Shown: piece by piece, positions 15,457-22,667 of the stretch
Layout of the letters: each line of letters opens with the position of its first letter
Numbering within the stretch: position 1 is the stretch's first letter
Assembly: GCA_015064245.1 (NCBI GenBank)
Contig: SVSQ01000008.1
Location: 1 to 39,488 of the forward strand
Source of the DNA: Oscillospiraceae bacterium
GTDB taxonomy: Bacteria; Bacillota; Clostridia; Oscillospirales; CAG-272
DNA length: 39,488 nucleotides
Direction of reading: 5' to 3'
Program-made: the position numbers and the translations under genes
Notes under the pieces: generated by a model
Database searches by the model: none
What the model was told of the DNA's origin: nothing
Seen by the model: the letters and a program-made list of their open reading frames with translations, nothing else

Positions 15457-16602
15457 ATGGAAATGAATGAAATCAAGGGTAAACTCAGCATTGTCGGTAC
15501 AGCAGGATGCGACGATTTTCTGGAGGAAGTCGACGGTTGGCTCAAGGAATGGAATCTCACAGACGATACAGCGCTGATAAAGCCCCAGTATATCCGTTTC
15601 GGAACAGGTGAAGCAAAGGTCGTTATCAACGATTCAATGCGTAATCATGATATATTTATTTACGCGGATATGTTCAACCACGGTGTAACTTTCAAAATGT
15701 ACGGTAAAGAATATCCCATGAGTCCCGACGATCATTTTCAGGATCTCAAGAGAGTTATCTGCGCTATCGCCGCAAAGGGCAGACGCGTAAATATCATCAT
15801 GCCTATGATCTATGAAGGACGTCAGGACAAGCGTACCCTTCGTGAATCTCTTGACGCGGCTATCTCCCTGAAGGAGCTTGCGGATCTCGGTATGGCAAAC
15901 CTCATTTCTTTTGATATTCACAATATCGGAATCCAGAACGCTATTCCTATGTGCAGCTTTGATAACGTTCATCCTACATATCAGATGATCAAAGCTCTGC
16001 TCAAGAAGGTTCCGGATATCGCCATCAACCGTGACAGCCTTATGATGATCTCCCCCGACGAGGGCGGAATGAACCGCTGTATGTACTATTCCTCCGTTCT
16101 CAAGCTGGAGCTCGGTACGTTCTATAAGCGCCGCGACTACTCTGTTGTTAAAGACGGTAAGAACCCCATCAAGGCTCATCAGTACCTTGGTAAGAGCGTA
16201 AGAGACAAGGACGTTATCATAGTTGACGATATCATCGCGTCCGGCGAATCCGTTCTGGATGTTGCAAGACAGCTCAAGTCCAGAGGCGCAAAGAGAGTAT
16301 TCGTATTCGCATCCTTCGGTCTGTTCTGTAACGGTCTTAAGAAGATCGACAAGGCGTACAAGGATGGCGTTATCGACCAGATCTTCACTACGAACCTTAT
16401 CTACCGTACGGAAGAGCTCAGACAAAGAGAGTGGTACACAGAGGTAAATATGGCGAAGTACGTTGCGCTCATTATTTCAGCGCTCCACACGGATCACAGT
16501 ATCAGCACGCTCCTCAACCCCGTTGACAGGATCCAGAACCTTCTCGATACAAAGATCGACGAAGAGGGTAGACTTAAGGAAGAGTACAGAGATACTATAT
16601 AA
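15457..16602 (+). CDS. prs: Ribose-phosphate pyrophosphokinase (PRPP synthetase), atypical long form
   Basis: A 381-aa cytoplasmic enzyme that would make phosphoribosyl pyrophosphate from ribose 5-phosphate and ATP for nucleotide, histidine and tryptophan synthesis. It has the ATP-binding segment VNIIMPMIYEGRQDKR (typical enzymes read YARQDR) and the PRPP loop VIIVDDIIASGES (Asp257/Asp258; typical DDIIDTGGT). The family is normally about 310-320 aa; extra sequence lies at the N-terminus and in the C-terminal part after ASFGLFCNGLKK. An in-frame start at 15400 exists, but GGAGG 7 nt before ATG 15457 fixes the start. It is monocistronic, with a strong promoter and terminator. Codons are biased as in well-expressed genes. 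Confidence 0.8.
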   Translation: MEMNEIKGKLSIVGTAGCDDFLEEVDGWLKEWNLTDDTALIKPQYIRFGTGEAKVVINDSMRNHDIFIYADMFNHGVTFKMYGKEYPMSPDDHFQDLKRVICAIAAKGRRVNIIMPMIYEGRQDKRTLRESLDAAISLKELADLGMANLISFDIHNIGIQNAIPMCSFDNVHPTYQMIKALLKKVPDIAINRDSLMMISPDEGGMNRCMYYSSVLKLELGTFYKRRDYSVVKDGKNPIKAHQYLGKSVRDKDVIIVDDIIASGESVLDVARQLKSRGAKRVFVFASFGLFCNGLKKIDKAYKDGVIDQIFTTNLIYRTEELRQREWYTEVNMAKYVALIISALHTDHSISTLLNPVDRIQNLLDTKIDEEGRLKEEYRDTI

Positions 16603-16617
16603 GTTTTCAAGCATAAC

Positions 16618-16650
16618 AAAAAGCTGAATCGTTTTGATTCAGCTTTTTTG
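16618..16650 (+). terminator. Rho-independent terminator, bidirectional
   Basis: A perfect 13-bp stem (16618-16630 with 16636-16648) with a 5-nt loop, A-rich on the left and T-rich on the right. It serves the PRPP synthetase gene from the left and the convergent PAP2 gene from the right. Confidence 0.9.
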
Positions 16651-16666
16651 TATGTTAAATTTTGCA

Positions 16667-17572
16667 TCAGTCCGCGGATCTTTTCAGCGCCTTCGTGAAT
16701 AGCAGAGGGAAAAGATATATCACCCAAAGAAGAGTGAGGAAATATCTTACGAAATCGACTATGAGATTGCCTTCCGCGATAAGCTTGAGTCCCGATTTGA
16801 AAACCAAAGCTCCCGCGATACCGAGTACCATTTTGAGAACGTGGATATAGATCTTTGGAGCTTTTACGTCGAAGCGGAGATATCTTCTTTCAAGATAGAA
16901 TCCAAGCGCAAAGCCGAGACCTGCTCCTCCGCTTTTGAAGCAATCGTTTATCTGAGCCGCATCTACGTATCCTGTTTTGGCAAGAATAAAGCTGTAAATG
17001 CAGAGCAGTATGGAGACTGCCGCGAGTACGGACGAGACGATAACGTCGTATTTTCCGCAAGCGAAGGCGGAATAGAGTTTGCTTATAAGTATTACGGTCA
17101 GAAGAGTTACGACCAAAGAAACGGAGACGTCAAAGATCGTGTGAACTCCGAGATACATTCTTGAAAAAGCGACTGCGACAAAGGCGAGAATAAAGACGAG
17201 CTTGAGCCATTTTTGCTTTACCGTATATGCGAAATAGCCGTAAAGCGAGGTCGCGCCTTGGGTGTGACCGCTGGGGAAGGAGTAACCCGTCGCTGCTTCG
17301 ATAGCCGACGGAACTGGCTGTAAGGTAGGATCGAGAACGAATGGGCGTTCGATCCTGAAGGTGACCTTCAGTCCCTGGACCGCGATTCCCGACGCGAAGA
17401 AGATCATTCCCAGCTTGTAGGCGGCGTCCTTGTTCAAGCACCAGTAGAGAAGGCAGATGACTCCGAATATTATGAGCTCTTCGCCAAGACGCGTTACTGT
17501 TTGGAAAATGAAATCAAGGACGGGGTTTCGTATGCCTTCGATTTTTCTCAGCAATTCAAGAGCAGTTTCCAT
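16667..17572 (-). CDS. PAP2-family membrane phosphatase
   Basis: A 301-aa membrane protein with the three phosphatidic acid phosphatase motifs in order: KVTFRIERP (KX6RP), PSGHTQ (PSGH) and SRMYLGVHTIFDV (SRX5HX3D). Hydrophobic helices lie before, between and after the motifs, with further segments in the C-terminal half (about 180-300). The family removes phosphate from lipid phosphates such as undecaprenyl pyrophosphate or phosphatidic acid on the outer face of the membrane. The C-terminal extension after the last motif is longer than in the smallest members. AAAGGA lies 10 nt before ATG 17572. Its substrate is unknown; recycling of the cell-wall lipid carrier is one plausible role. Confidence 0.85.
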   Translation of the reverse strand: METALELLRKIEGIRNPVLDFIFQTVTRLGEELIIFGVICLLYWCLNKDAAYKLGMIFFASGIAVQGLKVTFRIERPFVLDPTLQPVPSAIEAATGYSFPSGHTQGATSLYGYFAYTVKQKWLKLVFILAFVAVAFSRMYLGVHTIFDVSVSLVVTLLTVILISKLYSAFACGKYDVIVSSVLAAVSILLCIYSFILAKTGYVDAAQINDCFKSGGAGLGFALGFYLERRYLRFDVKAPKIYIHVLKMVLGIAGALVFKSGLKLIAEGNLIVDFVRYFLTLLWVIYLFPLLFTKALKRSAD

Positions 17573-17622
17573 TTGAATTATTCCTTTCTTTTTTGGGAAT
17601 TTTATTTTAAAGTTGGTTTAAT

Positions 17623-17675
17623 TTGGTGTAAGACGGATATTTTGAATTATACTCAAAATATCCGTCTTACACCAA
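17623..17675. repeat. Perfect 23-bp inverted repeat in divergent intergenic region
   Basis: Arms 17623-17645 and 17653-17675 are exact reverse complements around the 7-nt loop ATTATAC. Each arm contains TAAGACGGATATTTTGA, the box also found in the dispersed elements at about 119-131, 32494-32506 and 39276-39291. It lies between divergent genes (PAP2 on the minus strand and the TerB-like gene on the plus strand), so it cannot be a simple terminator for either. Confidence 0.85.
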
Positions 17676-17716
17676 CCGATATATATATTATATCTAAAAA
17701 AAATAATTTGTCAACA

Positions 17717-17745
17717 TTGACAATTTGAATTTTTTATGTTATCAT
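17717..17745 (+). promoter_or_regulatory. Predicted sigma-A promoter of the TerB/ATPase pair
   Basis: TTGACA (17717-17722) and TATCAT (17740-17745) are separated by 17 nt. A better-looking TATAAT at 17745-17750 would give a 22-nt spacer and is less likely. The boxes lie 47 nt before the start codon. Confidence 0.65.
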
Positions 17746-17791
17746 ATAATGAAGTACTAAAATAAATATAATTTGCGGAAGGGCGGTGAAT

Positions 17792-19498
17792 ATGATGAAG
17801 GGAAAAGACGGATTTGACGAAAACGACAGCTTTTGGTCGCTTGACAGTATGCTTCCGCCAAAAAGCAAAGGCGCCGACAGCGCGCCGACTGCAAAAAAAA
17901 ACGACGTCTCCGTAGCGGAGATAGATATTCCCGGAGAGCTTAAACCAAAGGGCGAGCCTATTCCGACAATGAAATATCCGCCTATCACCTCAGCTCCGAA
18001 AAAGGCTCTGTCCTTCGACGCGTGGCTAAGCCAGCGCAGAGAGGTGGAAAAAACGCGCTATACGGCGGGAAAAGAACTGCTCCTCAGCTACGAGCCGGAA
18101 AATCCGCTGATAAAGTCCGTACGCATCAGCGCGGATAAGAACCGCCGGCCAACAAGCGAAAGATTCATAACGGACGGTATGAGGTACGCCCGCGCGGAAG
18201 GCAGCTTTGAAGAAAACGTAACCTTCGATTCGATCTATCCGCAGTACGCAGGACTGACGGAAAAACAGCGCCAATGCTTTATCGGCTTTCGCACCGAGGT
18301 CAAAAACGGCAGGTTTCCGCAGATCGACCGAGCGTATATCTATCTGCTTTTATACGAAATAATCAACCTTACCGAGATATATTCTCCCGCCGAGCGGGCT
18401 GACCTAATATCTTCGCTGATAGCCGGATATCCGAAGTGCGAGGAAAGGCTCTTTGCCGATATGTGCAATTGGCTTTGCGACGTCTGCCTTATATACCGTC
18501 TTCCTGTACCCGAAAGGATATACGGAGACTGCTATCAGCGCGTGCTGAAAATGGCGTCGGTAAAGGAGTTTTATATGCATCGTCCCGAAAGCGGCGCCGA
18601 GAATAGAATGATCTCCGTACTGTTCACCGCGGGGCGGTATAACTACAAGATGAGCAAATACTACCCTCAGTTCCGAGAATATTACGATAAGCACATAGAA
18701 ACGTCCTGCTGCGCGGCGTTGAAGCTGGTGTCGGAAAAGAACGCTCTGATCTCGGATTATGAAAAAGACGTTTGCACGCTTACCCACGAAAGCTATTTCG
18801 GAGCGCTTTGCACAAACGCCGTAAGAAGGACCGTCGAGATCGAATGTTACTGTCTGACAAGATCGGAAAGCGTGAAAAATCTGGTGACAAATATAGTAAA
18901 ATATTCCGAAAACTGCCTTCGCTCGCGCCTTGGTATCAAGCAGAGAATGACGGTCAATACCCTTTCCCTTGAGATAAAGAATTTGCTGAAGCAGTATTAT
19001 TTAGAGAATATGCCGTCCTTGAACGTAGGCTCAAAGCCCCGCAGAAAAAAGGATATCAGGGAACTGAATGAGATTCCGGAATATGAAAGGCTGTACGAGC
19101 CCGTGTCGCATGGACTTGATCTCTCCTCTGCTGCTGAGATAGAGCGCTCGTCTTGGGGGATAACGGAACGGCTGGTGACCGCCTTTGATGATGCCGAAAG
19201 ATCTTTTGTTGCGACTGAAACTGCATTAGCGAGGGAGGAAATCGGAAATGCCGAGAACACGGTGGAAACGCCGAATCTTTCCCCCGCAGTTACAGACGGA
19301 CTCCGCGCCCTACTTTCCGAAAATATCAGCCTCTTTAACGAGATCGCAAAGAAAAACAATATGCTTCCGTCAGCCTTCGCGGATAAGATAAACGAGGAGC
19401 TTTTCGACATGATCGGAGACAGCGTAATAGAAAACGACGGATTTGAGATAAGGCTCTCGGAGTTTTACAGAGAAGATGTTGAAGATATAGTGAATTAA
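17792..19498 (+). CDS. TerB-N/TerB-C domain protein
   Basis: A 568-aa cytoplasmic protein with no signal or membrane segments. The first 75 residues are polar and probably disordered. A TerB-N domain follows: LTEKQRQCFIGFRTEVKNG, PQIDRAYIYLLLYEIINL. It ends with a TerB-C domain (about 475-568) with FADKINEELFDMIGDSVIE, then NDGFEIRLSEFY. The family belongs to tellurite-resistance-related stress systems thought to act with DNA-processing ATPases. Starts at GTG 17786 or ATG 17795 are possible; GGAAGGG 8 nt upstream favours ATG 17792. It is followed after 47 nt by a BrxC/BrxD-like ATPase, with no promoter visible between them. Molecular function is unknown. Confidence 0.75.
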   Translation: MMKGKDGFDENDSFWSLDSMLPPKSKGADSAPTAKKNDVSVAEIDIPGELKPKGEPIPTMKYPPITSAPKKALSFDAWLSQRREVEKTRYTAGKELLLSYEPENPLIKSVRISADKNRRPTSERFITDGMRYARAEGSFEENVTFDSIYPQYAGLTEKQRQCFIGFRTEVKNGRFPQIDRAYIYLLLYEIINLTEIYSPAERADLISSLIAGYPKCEERLFADMCNWLCDVCLIYRLPVPERIYGDCYQRVLKMASVKEFYMHRPESGAENRMISVLFTAGRYNYKMSKYYPQFREYYDKHIETSCCAALKLVSEKNALISDYEKDVCTLTHESYFGALCTNAVRRTVEIECYCLTRSESVKNLVTNIVKYSENCLRSRLGIKQRMTVNTLSLEIKNLLKQYYLENMPSLNVGSKPRRKKDIRELNEIPEYERLYEPVSHGLDLSSAAEIERSSWGITERLVTAFDDAERSFVATETALAREEIGNAENTVETPNLSPAVTDGLRALLSENISLFNEIAKKNNMLPSAFADKINEELFDMIGDSVIENDGFEIRLSEFYREDVEDIVN

Positions 19499-19545
19499 GG
19501 GTTTTCACAGTTTTCCAAAGATTCCAAAGAAAGGATAGATTCAAA

Positions 19546-20877
19546 ATGGAGCAAAAAATTCCAAAAAGAATACTGGTTTCTCTTATGAACGCTCTTGCCG
19601 CGGGCGTAGTACCGCGTACGGGAGCGCCGTATATAGCCATAGGACGCAAGGAAGAGACGGAAAGTCTGCTATCCGATCTTGAGAGCGTCGCGGACGGCGG
19701 AAGCGCTCTGCGTTTTCTCGTCGGACGGTACGGAAGCGGTAAAAGCTTTCTGCTGCAGCTTATCCGCGGTTACGCCCTTGAAAACGGATTCGTCACCTGT
19801 GACGCTGACCTTTCCCCTGAAAGACGTCTTTCCGCCGCGAACGGAAACGGAGTTGCTACCTACCGCGAGCTGATAACCAATATGTCCTGCAAGACCTCTG
19901 CGGACGGCGGAGCGTTGCCCGTCCTCATATCGAAATGGCTCTCGTCAAAGCAGTCGGAGCTTGCCGCAAAGGGCGAGGATCCCGATAGCGTCGGATTTGC
20001 CGCGAGTATGCAAATGGAGATATACTCAGTTACGGAAGAGCTTGAGGACAAGGTGGGCGGGTTCGATTTCGCCACGGTCATAAATAAGTTTTATCAAGCC
20101 CAGCGAGACGGGAACGACAGTCTTCGCTCCGCCTGCGTGCGTTGGCTGAGAGGCGAATACCTGACAAAAACAGAGGCAAAGCGCGATCTCGGTACACAGG
20201 GTATAATCAACGACGATAACTGGTACGATTATCTCAAGCTTTTAGCGGCGTTCGTGACCAAGCTGGGATATAAAGGACTTATGGTGTATATCGACGAGTG
20301 CGTCAACCTCTACAAGATCACCAACCGTATATCACGCGAAAACAACTACGAGAAGCTGTTATCTATTTTTAACGATACTCTGCAGGGCAAAGCCCCGAAT
20401 CTCGGATTTGTTTTCGTCGGCACGCCGCAGTTCCTTGAGGACACGAGAAGAGGGCTTTTCAGCTACGAAGCTCTGCGCTCCCGTCTTGCGGACAGTATGC
20501 TGATAAACGGAGAATTCAAAAATCTCGCAGGTCCGGTCATTCGGCTTGTTCGCTTGACGGACAGCGAGCTCTTTGCGCTGATGACACGTATCAACCGCCT
20601 TTATTCCGAGTGTTATTCCTATAAGATACCCCTTGACAGCGAGCAGATGCAGGTGTTCCTTACCCTCTGCCTCGGCAAAGCGGGCTCGGACGTTATGATA
20701 ACTCCGCGAGAGATAATCAGAAGCTACATCTCGCTCCTGCACATACTCCGTCAGAATTCCGACGCGCGCTTTGAAAACGTTATTTCGGGAATCGGAGAAG
20801 CCTTGAAGCCCACGGTCAAGGACGATCCCGACGGCGCGGGAGACGGAAGCGGAGACCTTTCGGATTTTGAGCTGTGA
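19546..20877 (+). CDS. BrxC/BrxD-like P-loop ATPase (DUF2791 family)
   Basis: A 443-aa cytoplasmic ATPase. The Walker A motif GRYGSGKS is at 60-67, Walker B GLMVYIDE ends at Asp250-Glu251, and the sensor region reads GFVFVGTPQF. The combination RYGSGKSFLL with YIDECVNLYKI is the pattern of the DUF2791 family, which includes BREX defence ATPases and partners of TerB-N proteins. GAAAGGA lies 10 nt before the ATG. It is probably co-transcribed with the TerB-N/TerB-C gene and ended by the terminator at 20932. I associate related loci with a superfamily II helicase; none is encoded here. The acidic tail (DDPDGAGDGSGDLSD) is likely disordered. Confidence 0.8.
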   Translation: MEQKIPKRILVSLMNALAAGVVPRTGAPYIAIGRKEETESLLSDLESVADGGSALRFLVGRYGSGKSFLLQLIRGYALENGFVTCDADLSPERRLSAANGNGVATYRELITNMSCKTSADGGALPVLISKWLSSKQSELAAKGEDPDSVGFAASMQMEIYSVTEELEDKVGGFDFATVINKFYQAQRDGNDSLRSACVRWLRGEYLTKTEAKRDLGTQGIINDDNWYDYLKLLAAFVTKLGYKGLMVYIDECVNLYKITNRISRENNYEKLLSIFNDTLQGKAPNLGFVFVGTPQFLEDTRRGLFSYEALRSRLADSMLINGEFKNLAGPVIRLVRLTDSELFALMTRINRLYSECYSYKIPLDSEQMQVFLTLCLGKAGSDVMITPREIIRSYISLLHILRQNSDARFENVISGIGEALKPTVKDDPDGAGDGSGDLSDFEL

Positions 20878-20931
20878 GAAATTAAGAGAGTTTTAAGTAA
20901 AACCGAAATTATATAAATGTAATTGTAAACT

Positions 20932-20970
20932 AACAGCCCCGAGGCTTGACAACGCCCGGGGCTGTTTTTA
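20932..20970 (+). terminator. Rho-independent terminator
   Basis: A 10-bp stem AACAGCCCCG (20932-20941) pairs with CGGGGCTGTT (20957-20966) and is extended by GGC/GCC inside the loop. A short T-run follows. It closes the TerB/ATPase transcript. Confidence 0.85.
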
Positions 20971-21029
20971 TAATTAAATCAGAGGGGAAAAACTCCCGCA
21001 AGTATTTTAATGAGGAGATATGATAAAAA

Positions 21030-21845
21030 TTGAAAAAAACCAAAGCGAGAAGATTTTATGATTCGCTGATCGAGCAGGTCAAGACAAACAAAAGCTGCTT
21101 TGCGGTATTCGTAGCGCTCAGGGTAGCGATAATCGCGGTGCTTGTGAGAAGCATTTTCGCGGGCAGATATGAAAACGTCTTTACCTGTTTTTTGGCGCTC
21201 ACTTTATTTTTAGCGCCGCCGTTTATCGAGAAAAAGCTTAAAATACAGCTTCCGACAGTTCTTGAGAGCATCGCTTACATATTCATCTTCTGCGCCGAGA
21301 TACTGGGTGAGATCGAGGGCTTTTACGTAAAGTTTCCATTCTGGGATACCATGCTCCATACGGTCAACGGATTCATATTCGCGGCGGTGGGATTTTGTCT
21401 GTTGGACATCTTTAATCGCACCCCGAACGTGAAATTCAGTCTGTCTCCGAAGTTTTTGGCGATAGTTGCGTTCTGCTTTTCCATGACTATCGGAGTCCTT
21501 TGGGAGTTCTTCGAGTATGGAATGGATCTGCTGTTTCAGCTTGATATGCAGAAGGACTTCTTTATTGATACGATTGGCTCGGTGAAATTCGACTCAAGTG
21601 GCGGAAACACCCCGGGTATCATAACCGAGATCGAAAAAACGGTCTTGTACCTGAAAAGCGGAGAGACCTTGGAGTTTGAAAAATATCTTGATATAGGGCT
21701 GAAGGATACCATGAAGGATCTTTTCGTCAACTGTATCGGTGCGGTGGTGTTCAGTATCGTCGGATACTGTTATATCAGACAAAGAGGAAAAGGGAAGGTG
21801 GCGAGCCAGTTCATTCCCGTACTGAAAGAGGAAGAAAATGTATAA
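21030..21845 (+). CDS. YjdF-like integral membrane protein
   Basis: A 271-aa membrane protein with several hydrophobic helices. The segments FWDTMLHTVNGFIFAAVGF and TIGVLWEFFEYGMD are the conserved acidic/histidine and WE..E patterns of the YjdF/DUF2238-type membrane family. Its function is unknown. A loop of about 60 residues (about 180-235) separates the last two helices. The start is TTG 21030, 12 nt after GGAGA; there is no in-frame ATG near the N-terminus. An ATG at 21020 in another frame opens only a 13-codon ORF that overlaps the start. The gene stands alone between terminators at 20932 and 21849. Confidence 0.75.
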   Translation: MKKTKARRFYDSLIEQVKTNKSCFAVFVALRVAIIAVLVRSIFAGRYENVFTCFLALTLFLAPPFIEKKLKIQLPTVLESIAYIFIFCAEILGEIEGFYVKFPFWDTMLHTVNGFIFAAVGFCLLDIFNRTPNVKFSLSPKFLAIVAFCFSMTIGVLWEFFEYGMDLLFQLDMQKDFFIDTIGSVKFDSSGGNTPGIITEIEKTVLYLKSGETLEFEKYLDIGLKDTMKDLFVNCIGAVVFSIVGYCYIRQRGKGKVASQFIPVLKEEENV

Positions 21846-21848
21846 CCC

Positions 21849-21884
21849 AAAAGAGACCTGCTTTGGATTGCAGGTCTCTTTTTG
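21849..21884. terminator. Rho-independent terminator, bidirectional
   Basis: A perfect 13-bp stem (21849-21861 with 21870-21882) and an 8-nt loop, with A-run on the left and T-run on the right. It lies between convergent genes, the YjdF-like protein and the second PII-like protein (minus-strand stop at 21889), and fits as a terminator for both. Confidence 0.9.
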
Positions 21885-21888
21885 AGTT

Positions 21889-22227
21889 TTATTTAGCTTT
21901 TGCGGCGTCGGGTTTAACGGTGTCAAGTCCTATTGCTTCATCAACGGGAATTGCGAATACGATGCCCTGAGCCTTGGTGGACGTGCCTATGGCGGCGTAC
22001 AAGCCTTTAAGTATCCCGTCTATCTTATCCGCCGTCGCAAGGATCATTACGATCTCCTTTTCGGGCTGGATGGTTATGTTGAAGATCTTTTCGGCTTCTT
22101 TGGAGATGGTTCCTCTTCCGTGAAGGATGGTACCGCCCTTTGCTCCGCAAGCCTTTGCGGCTTCCATCGCTTCCTCGGAAAAACCGTTGTTTACGATGGC
22201 TAATATACATTTATATCCGTTTTTCAT
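21889..22227 (-). CDS. PII-like signalling protein (second of pair)
   Basis: A 112-aa protein of the PII superfamily: beta strand KCILAIVNNGF, then AMEAAKACGAKGGTILHGRG, a T-loop region GTISKEAEKIFNITIQPEKE, and IVMILATADKIDGILKGLY. This is the usual ferredoxin-like order, and the GGTILHGRG region matches the family. PII proteins bind nucleotides and control transporters or enzymes. It lacks the classical T-loop tyrosine context of GlnB, so it is a PII-like branch rather than GlnB/GlnK. Its ATG overlaps the stop of the upstream PII-like gene by 1 nt (TAATG). The operon order points to control of the DUF1538 membrane protein. Confidence 0.82.
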   Translation of the reverse strand: MKNGYKCILAIVNNGFSEEAMEAAKACGAKGGTILHGRGTISKEAEKIFNITIQPEKEIVMILATADKIDGILKGLYAAIGTSTKAQGIVFAIPVDEAIGLDTVKPDAAKAK

Positions 22228-22658
22228 TATTTCTTATCTCCTTCCTTAACAGTTCTGTCGTTGCTCAGTAATTGATACATCGATACGCCTATTATGCTGT
22301 CAAGCGCTACGGTATAAGCGATACCCTTACCGTTTTTGACCTTATGGAATTTCTCGTCCAGAGTCTCCATTGCTTCCTTGATCTTGTCTTCTCTTATGTA
22401 AGAAATAATGACGGATTTTTCCGATTCGACAAGTCCGAGCAGATCGCGCATCTGAGAATTTGCCGTACCTCTTCCGTATAAGACCATTTGAACGTTTACC
22501 TCGAACTGTTCGAGCAGGTCAACGTAAAACAAAGTTTTGCTTCTGTCTATAACTGTTATCAGAAGCTTCAGCTTACGAACGTTCGACACCTGCTTTTTTT
22601 CAGTATTCTGAGGCGCGGTGTCGGAGTTAAAAATAGTTTTTTTGAATCTTCTTGCCAT
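22227..22658 (-). CDS. PII-like signalling protein (first of pair)
   Basis: A 143-aa PII-like protein with an extra basic N-terminal tail (MARRFKKTIFNSDTAPQN) before the fold. It then shows KLKLLITVIDRSKT, VQMVLYGRGTANSQMRDLLG, SVIISYIREDKIKEAMETLD and GKGIAYTVALDSIIG. The core is degenerate compared with GlnB, but the GRGTA and IAYTVALDS segments parallel the neighbouring PII-like protein. It starts 9 nt after the DUF1538 gene and overlaps the second PII-like gene by 1 nt. A dimer-type or mixed trimer of the two proteins is possible; this is inference. Confidence 0.75.
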   Translation of the reverse strand: MARRFKKTIFNSDTAPQNTEKKQVSNVRKLKLLITVIDRSKTLFYVDLLEQFEVNVQMVLYGRGTANSQMRDLLGLVESEKSVIISYIREDKIKEAMETLDEKFHKVKNGKGIAYTVALDSIIGVSMYQLLSNDRTVKEGDKK

Positions 22659-22667
22659 ACGTTCCTC

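Noticed and set aside
15634..16425. Minus-strand open frame (263 codons) opposite the PRPP synthetase gene
   Set aside because: The plus frame has clear PRPP synthetase motifs, a promoter, ribosome binding site and terminator; codon bias of that gene explains the antisense frame.
17717..20970. Full BREX system
   Set aside because: Only one BrxC/BrxD-like ATPase is present; no methylase, PglZ-like phosphatase or Lon-like protease is encoded in the window.
21020..21061. 13-codon ORF starting at ATG 21020 that overlaps the start of the YjdF-like gene
   Set aside because: Only 3 nt from the ribosome binding site and very short; more likely chance, although a leader-peptide role cannot be ruled out.
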